Positions 20,121-27,941 of a stretch of DNA of 27,941 nt are shown piece by piece. The notes beneath the pieces are model-generated. The model worked only from the letters and a program-made list of their open reading frames with translations, was not told the origin of the DNA and did not search any database. Made by a program: the position numbers and the translations under genes. How positions within the stretch are numbered: position 1 is the first letter of the stretch; each line of letters opens with the position of its first letter. Source of the DNA: Elysia marginata (taxonomy: Eukaryota; Mollusca; Gastropoda; Plakobranchidae). The stretch spans positions 357,827 through 385,767 of the forward strand of contig BMAT01005364.1 of assembly GCA_019649035.1 (NCBI GenBank), given 5' to 3'.

Positions 20121-21225
20121 GACAAAGACATAAAGACATAGATCTAGATGAATTATATGGTTACGAGAAATTCTTCATCTTGCTGTGCCTCAAGTCTCAG
20201 TAAATCTAGATCTACTTACCTGTCTTACTACTTTCCTCTTCATAATAACTATCTATCTACCTATGCCTTTAATCTACCTTTCAATGTTCTGTCTCTGGAC
20301 TGGTAATGTGTCACTCCTCCAACTTACAACAGCAGCTGCCCCACGTGACCACAGCACTGATGACATGTTGTGCTTCTCTTGGCATCAATTCCCCTGGGTT
20401 TAGTGCCCTCTCACACAAACAGAAGCGCCCGTCAAAATAAGCGAAACATGCTCTCAGCTTATCACCTCGGCTACCCACGTTTCCTGAGGCGGCCACAGCG
20501 ATCAGGCTGGTTACTTTCAAGTCAATTTCAGCAATACGAAGAGAAGAAGAACAAGCTTATCGGATAGAAAAAGAAGACTGTTAGGTTTATGAAGAAGAAT
20601 TCAGAACAGAACGCAAGGCTAAAACCCTTATTGGGAGCACTTACTAATAGTGTAATGTTGAGGGAGATGGAAGGTGCCAAGGCTGATAAACTATTTAAGG
20701 TGATTATGGTTGAGTTACGCTTTTTTATTTGTCATGGTTAGGAACTTGATAGACAATCCAAGTCAAGATGTTTAAAAATTCAGATTGCATTATTCTGCTT
20801 GCTTCACAGACGCTTTTCTTTGGCAATACCTCAGTTAAACACATAATGTAATATAACTAATAAGGGCTGACATTTTTGTCTTTACGGCAATTCGATCCGG
20901 AGGTGTTTTTTTGAGGTATAAGTTGAAGTTTCAAATCCCTAACAATGAGCAAATTGCAAGAGTGAAACAAGTGGTATGCTTTTCAGTATGGCTGAATATG
21001 TTGGCAATGATAATTGAGAATTTAAAGTTGCTTTTATAACACTAAGTTCATTTCGAGAAAAATATCATACTTTATAAGTCGCTAACGGCTTTGAGAATGC
21101 GTTCCAGTTTTCTCTAGAATTGCAATGTGGAGAATATGAATATGACGGACCGTGATGGCATGCACGTTTGTTTTAATTATCTGTTCGTTTTTATTTAATC
21201 TTATCTGCCCAAGGTTCACTCTTTC
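20121..21225. other. Intergenic, nothing recognised
   Basis: Contains TCTAGATC words at 20138 and 20203 and an E-box CACGTG at 20342-20347. Several ORFs of 65-72 codons overlap each other on both strands at 20185-20570, none with motifs. Confidence 0.5.
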
Positions 21226-21312
21226 TTAGCAATGACTATCGTAACTAGGGAAGTTTAGCAATGACTATCGTAACTAGGGAAGTTTAGCAATGACTATCGT
21301 AACTAGGGAAGC
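21226..21312 (+). repeat. Perfect minisatellite, 29 bp x 3
   Basis: Three consecutive copies start at 21226, 21255 and 21284 with TTAGCAATGACTATCGTAAC and end GGGAAGT. They are identical except the last base of copy 3 (C for T). The unit has no notable dyad. Perfect identity implies recent expansion or ongoing homogenisation. Confidence 0.97.
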
Positions 21313-22324
21313 CAATCTTCGAGCACACTGTGTTAAGCGTTACAATCAAAAAACAATAGGAAAAAGGTATTTCGTTAAATAGATGCTTGTCAAAAATTGA
21401 TCACGTTTGGAAAGATAAAAAGAAACCGTGTAGAAGATATAAAATAAAAACCCATTTTGCTTCAATTCAACCTATATTTTATCACGCCAAGAAAATGTTT
21501 TTTTCTAAGATCTATCAATGACAGCAAACAAAAATTGTAACTTTTCAAGCTCCTACCACTGCCGCTATGTTAGTGATACTATTATCGAGGTGTTGATCTC
21601 AACACAGAATTTCTGTCCTCATAATTCATTACATCAAATAATGAAATCTTTGAAGTTTCTTTTGATGGCTGGCTCAGATGAAGTCTCCTGTATTGTTTGA
21701 ACAGCCTCTGTGTCATTTCACAGCTGGCAGAGGGGATAAGGTGGGGGCAGGCAGAGAAAGAAAAGTGTTAGGAAAGTGTTGGGCAGGCCGAGACAGAGAA
21801 GCTAAATAGCTTGCGGAATAACTAGCAAGTTGATCAGACTTCAAGTAGTAGGTTATAATTAAGTTATTCATGCACATATACAAAATTTCAGTTTTACTTC
21901 CGCTAGACCCGCGACAAGTGTTTATCGTTTATATATTTCTGCGCTTATCCAACGCTACAACCAACCTCACCCCCCTGCCCCTTTTTTTATTGATAAAATA
22001 AATCGTTGAGAATTAATCAAGAATTTTACCAGTGTAATTGCTCATAAAAATACTAGTTCAAAACGGTCACAACTTCACGTTTTCTGTATTTTCTTTCCTA
22101 TCAATTTCTTCAAAAGGAATCTGCCAAGCTCGCTTAAAACAGACATAAAATATTTTTTTATGGAAAAAAAACTTTGACGACAAAACGAATTTCGACTCAG
22201 TAAGGCGTTTCGACTAGGAAGGCCAACGTTCGGTACTAATTGCCAGTCTCGCCTTTGTTTGCTGCCGACTCAGTTGGCCTGTTTTGTCCCAAATCTCTGA
22301 AACTAAGACTAGCACCGACCATAG
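21313..22324. other. Intergenic, nothing recognised
   Basis: AT-rich with short ORFs only. A short direct duplication (AGAAAAGTGTTAGGAAAGTGTTGGGCAGG region, 21760-21790) flanks purine-rich sequence. Confidence 0.4.
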
Positions 22325-22500
22325 CGTGAGTGTGAACTAGAGCCTGGAGGGCATTTAGAGAAGCAACGCGCCCCTCAGCCTTTTGATCTGGCTAATGGAG
22401 ACGCGAGTATCATTGCCGAGGTAGGACACGCCCCCATCATGAGACATTCCCCGCCTCTATCAAGGCAAGAGTTACGCCCACTTTCTTTTCCAGTTTGCTT
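22325..22500. promoter_or_regulatory. GC-richer segment with GC-box/CACCC-like sites
   Basis: Set in AT-rich DNA, it holds CpGs and the words ACGCGCCCCTC, GGACACGCCCCCATC and TTACGCCCACTTTC, which resemble Sp1/KLF-type sites. No gene start is seen next to it on either strand, so promoter or enhancer function is inference only. Confidence 0.25.
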
Positions 22501-22864
22501 TTTTGAATGGTTTCTTTTGTCAAAATCTACTGGTTTTTAATTTAAATAGCTTTCTTGTTATGCTCACAGTTCTTTTAGTTCTTGTTATGATAATCGATTT
22601 CGACAGCAGCTTCTTTTACTTGTTCTTTCCTTTTCAAAATTCTCTGTGTGAGTTTTGTGGACTGATCCTGTCATTCTATTTGATTTCAAGATCTTTTTCT
22701 TTAATCTACTATCCATTAACGATACGCCGGCGGCAAGAGAGATATGGACATCATCTCTGAAACTATATCCATCTTGGAGGTTTTGTTTAAACAAAGAAAA
22801 GAAAATGGCTTTTCTTACTTGACACGTGGCTTTAAAAATGATATAAAAAATACAAAAGTAGAAA

Positions 22865-23275
22865 CCCCCACTTCGTTTTCTTTTTCGTTTCTATTCTTTT
22901 CACTGAATGTGTTTTTCCTTATCCAGTCTTTTTAATCTCTTCAACATTTTCGTTTTCTTCCGCCTTTTCTCCTCGGTTTCGTTCTTTAGCTCTTTTCCTG
23001 CACTTTCTTACTCCATTTTTTGTTGCTTTTTTGCCTTTTCACTCTCCATCACTTTCTGTTTTCTTTTTCCACACCAGTATCACGATTTTTTTCTAAACTT
23101 GTGTTATTTTTCTTCAGCATATTTTTGTTGTTGTTCTTCTTCTTGTGTAATTGCATGTATTCTTGTTGGGTTTTTTCACTCTCATCTTCCTCATCCCTTT
23201 TTTCTTTGCTCTTGTCTATCTCTGCTCCAGTCTCTTCTTCTTCTTGCTGTAGTCTTTCTTTTCCTTTCTAACCTC
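22865..23275 (+). repeat. Long pyrimidine-rich low-complexity tract
   Basis: About 400 bases of T/C-rich sequence. The plus strand reads a Phe/Ser/Leu-rich frame of 123 codons. The minus strand has an equally long-looking Lys/Glu/Gln-rich frame of about 70 codons (GKERLQQEEEETG ... TGVEKENRK) with no ATG at its start. Both are expected from composition, though a charged coiled-coil exon on the minus strand cannot be excluded. Confidence 0.7.
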
Positions 23276-23280
23276 TAATT

Positions 23281-26200
23281 CTGTCTTGCTAATTTTGTTC
23301 TACTTCTAAAACTCTGCCGTATGTATATAATTCCAGCCAAGCTTTATGCAGCAGCCTGGCCATCAACTTTCTTCTTTTACGTATCCCAGAATCTCGAGAT
23401 TTGTCGTATCTGTGTCCTCTAAGGTTTCTCCCCTTAGTCATAGCCTACCATCGCTAGCCTTGAAAATTACCAAAACTTCAGACCATATCAGGCGAACATT
23501 GAGGAGTTAAGGGCGGTGTGGAGAGCAGCTTGACTCCAGCTACGATAATGATAGAGAGCGCGCTTGTGTTAGGGGTCAACATTTTTCTTTCTACACAAAA
23601 CTAGCTCTATTCTGTCTTCGCTGACAGAGTATCAGTTTAGAGATGCTTTTGAAACAACTTTTAGTTAGCCAAGGACTGTCCGCATCTCGACGATGTTCTT
23701 CCTGGATTGCCTCAAGCAAGCAGTTGATCCCTCTCGTTCGGTTACTCATGGTCTTGCTAATGTAAAGTGCTACGGAAGGCAATTAGTTGTCTCAGTTGGA
23801 AATAGAATGGACCACGACTCACGGAAAACGCTTCAAAAAGGACGGAATAGGCTGGCATTTACTTTTTTCGGAGACAAAGTTTCATTTATTATTACTTAGT
23901 TTGGCACCAATAGAAGACCAAGGAAGAATAAAAAGGAAAAATATTCTCAAAATTATTTTCATGAGCTTATTACAAACCCTTATTGTTGTTGTTGTTATTG
24001 TTGTTTACGACATGGTGAGTTGAATGTTCATACTTTTCCATGAATTGGCAATGCCAAGATTTACTGGAGAAATTTGTTGGCGAAACAATACCATTTTATG
24101 CAAGCTTAAACACCACTAAGTTACCAGTCCTTCATATTCTAGTTGGTTTAACTTTCGATACGTGCAATAGTCGCTGTTGCGCTTTACATTAGGCCAAGGC
24201 AAATTATTAGTACTCATCCGAACAGTGCATGAAGCTATACTCTGGTCGCAAACCTGAAAATTTGATCTTGGCAAAGAAAAAAAAAGAGAAAAAGATTCTT
24301 CAGAAGATTTTTTGTTTACTTCTAAACCGGGATCTCCGAAGTAGCTAGAAGATAAAATAATAGTTTTGGTTTCAGAACCAGTTGCCTTAGGCCAGTTCTC
24401 TTTGATTCGGTTCTCCGCCTCTCCTCTTGACCTGCCCCCAGTTTAGGGGCCGCAAAACCTTGGAAAGTGTAAAACAATAACAACCTGGTCATTGTAGTTT
24501 CTTGTTGCTGGGAGGCATTCAGTTCTGTGGAAAAATCCTTTACAAATTAGCTCTGTTCCCACGAAAAAAAAAGATTTGGCCAAAAGCATCTTGAATAGAG
24601 AGATAATCGAAACAGATCTAATCATCAGACAAACATATCTTGTCTGCTTTATCACGGGTATAAGAATGGCCAAGATAGCACAAAAAAAGGTTTATAGCAA
24701 CCATAGCAAATTATTTTAAGTAGGGAAAAATATTGGGTTTAAATCTACCACACAAGTCGACACAGCAAAACAAAGAAACAAGTTTTTGCGAGTGGCAGAG
24801 AGAAAATTTAAAAATACTCTGCTGGGAACTGTAATTTCTTTTGGAAAATGTACATTCTCTGAAATCACATTTTGACAACGTAGAGTATCATTTTACCAAA
24901 GAAAAAGGTTTTTTTTTCTTTATTTCTGTTACAATATTTCGCCACTTTATGAATACACATAACCGTTTTACTTAAGAGTTGGGTAACGTTACTAACTGTA
25001 CCGATATGATAAAGAGTTCCGTTTAAACACGTCTCCTCACCTACTTCTGAGATCTTCATCGTTGGCAGATGTTAGTACCGTATACCCTGCAATGATGTGC
25101 TGTCTCCCAAAGACTGCTCGAGGTTTATAATTTATTCAGGAGTCTGTATTACTGAGCAAAAAAAAAAAACAGCAGCAAGGCTTTTTCTTTGAATTTTTTT
25201 TATGCATAAATTTGAGGTGTTTTGGGTAGCCAATGTCTGCTCTGAATATGACAAAATAGAGGATCAATATAAATATACAAGCACAGACTAGTCTTTCTTC
25301 ATTTTAAAATGATAGCACGTTAACGTTCACTAGCTGCCCAGGATGCGGCTGTGTTGTGGACCAGTTTGATAATAGCGAATTATGAAAAGAGCATATATTT
25401 TGTTTCCAGAAAAATAGAGGCACAGGAACATGCACAATGTCAAAAAAGGCCTAAATGATATCGTCTAAGTCAATACAGGGACTTTGTTAATTACTCACGA
25501 GATTTGTAATTTTGTGGGATGCAGATGACGAAAAAAAAGTCTTTTCAGAATGTTTTTAATACAAACTAACATGCTTTCATTCTACTACTCCTTAATATAC
25601 AATTTTAACTTTCCTCTCTTAGGTTATCTATGATTTTAATAATCTCAAAATAAAACAAACACACGCACACATTATTTGGTTTCAATCCATCCATAGTTTA
25701 AAGATTTCAAGACCTTTATAAGTCACTGTCTTAAATTTCAACGTCGTTTTTACACTGATATAACACGATTTTCTGGTCTTGCTTGTTCTTCACAGAAGCA
25801 GCTGACCATAACCAAGTTTCTCACAAGCTATAAACTTTTTTTGTCACATTGTATTTAATTACATATTTTCCAAATACTTTTTAAAGTATGGCGCACACTA
25901 GTAGATTAAAAATGTAAGGCTCGTAACAGAAACATGTCAGTACTTCTCTAAATCGTAGCTGTTACCAAAGTATGTTTCTGTGGAACCCAAACTGAAAAAT
26001 GACACGAAAAAATTGAGTTGTGTAAAGGAAATAATTTATGTTAATGGAAAAACATAGATTTCAAAAGAAACATGGTCTTATCCAGACATCACCGTGCGGC
26101 AACGTAAGGCAGAGAGATTTATCTTCAGCTTTGTATAGTGCTAGTGAGGCTGCTGTGGTGGGATTACTGTTTGCAGTGATGGAGAACAAAGAACGATGTC

Positions 26201-27914
26201 AATCTTCTTAAAATGAGCAAGTGTTTTACTGCGGGTTGCATGGTATGAGTAAAATTTCTTATTTGAAGATATTATAGCAGATGAAAAGAACTAAGTTAAA
26301 AGCTAAATACTTATTCCGTTACTGATTTCAAAAGTCGTGGATGTTAATCATTGCAGCCTCCGATGTTTGATGAGGCAAAAGATGTCAGGACAGAGGTTTT
26401 TAATTTAAGAGTCTTTGTATATAAAGCGTTCTAAGCAGTGTTATTACTGCATGATTGTCTTCAGTATAAGGCTATCATAACCTTGACGTAGCTGTACTTA
26501 ATAAATGTTTCATAAAACAGCGATAATCTTAATTTGAATGATGTAAACTTTTGCAAATGCGTGTCAGAGTTTGATGCGATTGATCTTAAATTGCATAATA
26601 GATCTTTTTAAAAACAGAAAGGGGTGCATGAATATTTCATGATCTTCACACCAAATAAGCCTAAATGATCTCTGACTATGGTATACTGTTTCGAAAGCAA
26701 ATGATTTCCGAAAAAGACAGTTGTCTAAATTTTGAAATTAAAAAAAAACTGCAGGAGAATTGAGGGGTTAAGAGAGAAACAGAGACAGACTTGCCTAAGC
26801 ATAAAGCCAGAGAGACGCACAAAGTAAGAGAGACTTAGCGAGTTTTAATCGTAAATTGAGTGCATGCGTTGGAAAGACATACAAACAGTTTATATCTCAT
26901 CTGTGAACTCACAAATACACACGTGCAAGTCTGTTCAACAGTTGAAATTGTTTTAACGTTACTGCTTCCTCTAATCTGTGTTTTTGGTAAAGGCCGGTAG
27001 GATTTTTTAACAAGGTCGGTATATCTGCCCAAACCATCAATCTCTTCGAGGAAATGCTTCAAGTGTGATTTTCTGCTCTTTAACTTTTATCAAAAAAATA
27101 TTCAACTCGTTCTGGGCACCCTAGGAAGTGTTAACATCTTGTGTTTTGTGAGTTTTATAAATATCAGTAGACCTCTTCACGGGGTGTAAAGGGTCTGAAG
27201 AAACGTTATCCTACTCAAGTTGCTTAAGAAAACAGTTTTGCGCTCGGTTTCCTATTTGAGAGGATTCAGAATGATTTCCAAATGGGCAGAGTAAAATAAG
27301 GATAGGGGATAAGCGATTTTCACCGCTTTCGAATCAAAGCTGCGTGGCACTTAGGTGAATGAGATGCAAGATACGTTGTGTACATTCTCGTAAGAGCTGC
27401 GGAGAACAATTTCTCATGCTGTTCCTTCCAAGTAATTTACGTTGTCACAACTTGATTTTCAATGTTCCCCGTTTGTTTTTCCGTTACTTTTGATGAGCTC
27501 CTTTTCCAGCTGGTGCGGCCGCATTGTGAGAAGGCAGGGTTGGAAACACTTGTAAAAACAACTGTTCCACAACAGGGGTCGCCGACAGAATGTCTTTACC
27601 AAGGCCTCCACTGTGTAACAGTTTGGAAATGCCCAATCAGTTATCTGTTTTTTCCTTAAACAAATTGGCATCAACAGGAGGACACCGCTTGCGTGGGCAA
27701 AGCGGGATGTAATGGCCAGCACTGCTATATAGGTGGCAAAACAACAAATAGGGTTCTGCCCCATGAGGGAATAGAAGCAAAGCTGCATTTGTTAAACTTT
27801 AAGATAATTGTGAGAACTTTTTCTTGACTTGATTTTTTGCCGGTTTCCTTTTCATTTAGGGTGGGTTTTTTTCTGTAAATATATTTGCGTGGAGAGAAGC
27901 GAGACCATACCTTT
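23281..27914. other. Intergenic, no supported gene
   Basis: AT-rich with short ORFs, none recognised. The more exon-like patches are a 55-codon ORF at 26044-26211 (plus; ends LLFAVMENKERCQSS), an acceptor-led frame at 26357-26434 (plus; PPMFDEAKDVRTEVF) and overlapping frames at 27459-27788 on both strands. A TTG triplet run lies at 23983-24004. None has splice partners or motifs that I can defend. Confidence 0.5.
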
Positions 27915-27941
27915 ATAATAATAATAATAATAATAATAATA
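27915..27941 (+). repeat. (ATA)n microsatellite running off the window
   Basis: A pure ATA/AAT triplet repeat of about nine units to the window end; its full length is not visible. Triplet AT-rich tails also terminate some molluscan SINEs, but no SINE body is recognised just upstream. Confidence 0.95.

Noticed and set aside
21226-21312. CRISPR array
   Set aside because: The three 29-bp copies are directly adjacent with no spacers, and the DNA is eukaryotic.
22907-23278. 123-codon Phe/Ser/Leu-rich ORF that looks like a multi-pass membrane protein
   Set aside because: A direct product of the pyrimidine-rich tract; no conserved residues or helix pattern beyond composition.
27459-27788. 109-codon minus ORF, 65-codon plus ORF and a hAT-like word CAGGGGTCGCCGACAG at 27573
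   Set aside because: No partner inverted end and no transposase motif; neither frame has recognisable residues.

Overview
The window is animal nuclear DNA, most likely from a mollusc and probably a gastropod. It is AT-rich, with GT-AG introns, exons clearly richer in GC than their surroundings, tRNA-derived SINE-like pieces, simple repeats and many dispersed TCTAGATCTAGA-type words. The gastropod call rests on repeat style and is an inference. No bacterial operons, ribosome binding sites, CRISPR arrays or rRNA/tRNA operons were seen.

One gene can be supported well: a plus-strand, multi-exon ankyrin-repeat gene with coding span 5823-15712. Eight exons join in one open frame with consistent phases (5823-5912, 7246-7476, 8034-8147, 8866-8990, 9945-10036, 13530-13867, 14753-14914, 15527-15712), giving 445 residues. 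Five consecutive ankyrin repeats fill the N-terminal 190 residues. The rest is a Ser/Pro-rich linker and a charged C-terminal block ending in a Tyr/Trp-rich helix. Repeats 3-5 and an R-S-x-x-S-x-S-V-P-D-I motif resemble, from memory, the vertebrate ANKRD63/ANKRD33 group. Two further frame-preserving exons are likely or possible: 15348-15404 (57 nt, or 33 nt from 15372) and 11627-11659 (33 nt). An alternative acceptor at 13656 would remove 126 nt in frame.

Layout: 1-5700 is non-coding sequence with a degenerate tandem repeat of about 126 bp (571-836), two tRNA-like remnants (about 1355-1420 and 1503-1556), a T14G11 tract and a four-base gap. 5709-5822 is probable 5' UTR. 5823-15712 is the ankyrin gene, with an antisense tRNA-SINE in the intron that follows exon 5. 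15713 to about 17450 is probable 3' UTR with AATAAA at 17429. From 17450 to the end I find no convincing gene. That part holds a CT microsatellite, a possible mariner-like end (18457), a possible LINE 3' tail (18720), a GA-rich stretch, a perfect 29-bp x 3 minisatellite (21226-21312), a GC-box-bearing segment (22325-22500), a 400-bp pyrimidine tract and a terminal (ATA)n repeat.

No multi-gene system is visible. The parts most worth following are the exon structure, the possible alternative splicing and the conserved-looking C-terminus of the ankyrin gene.
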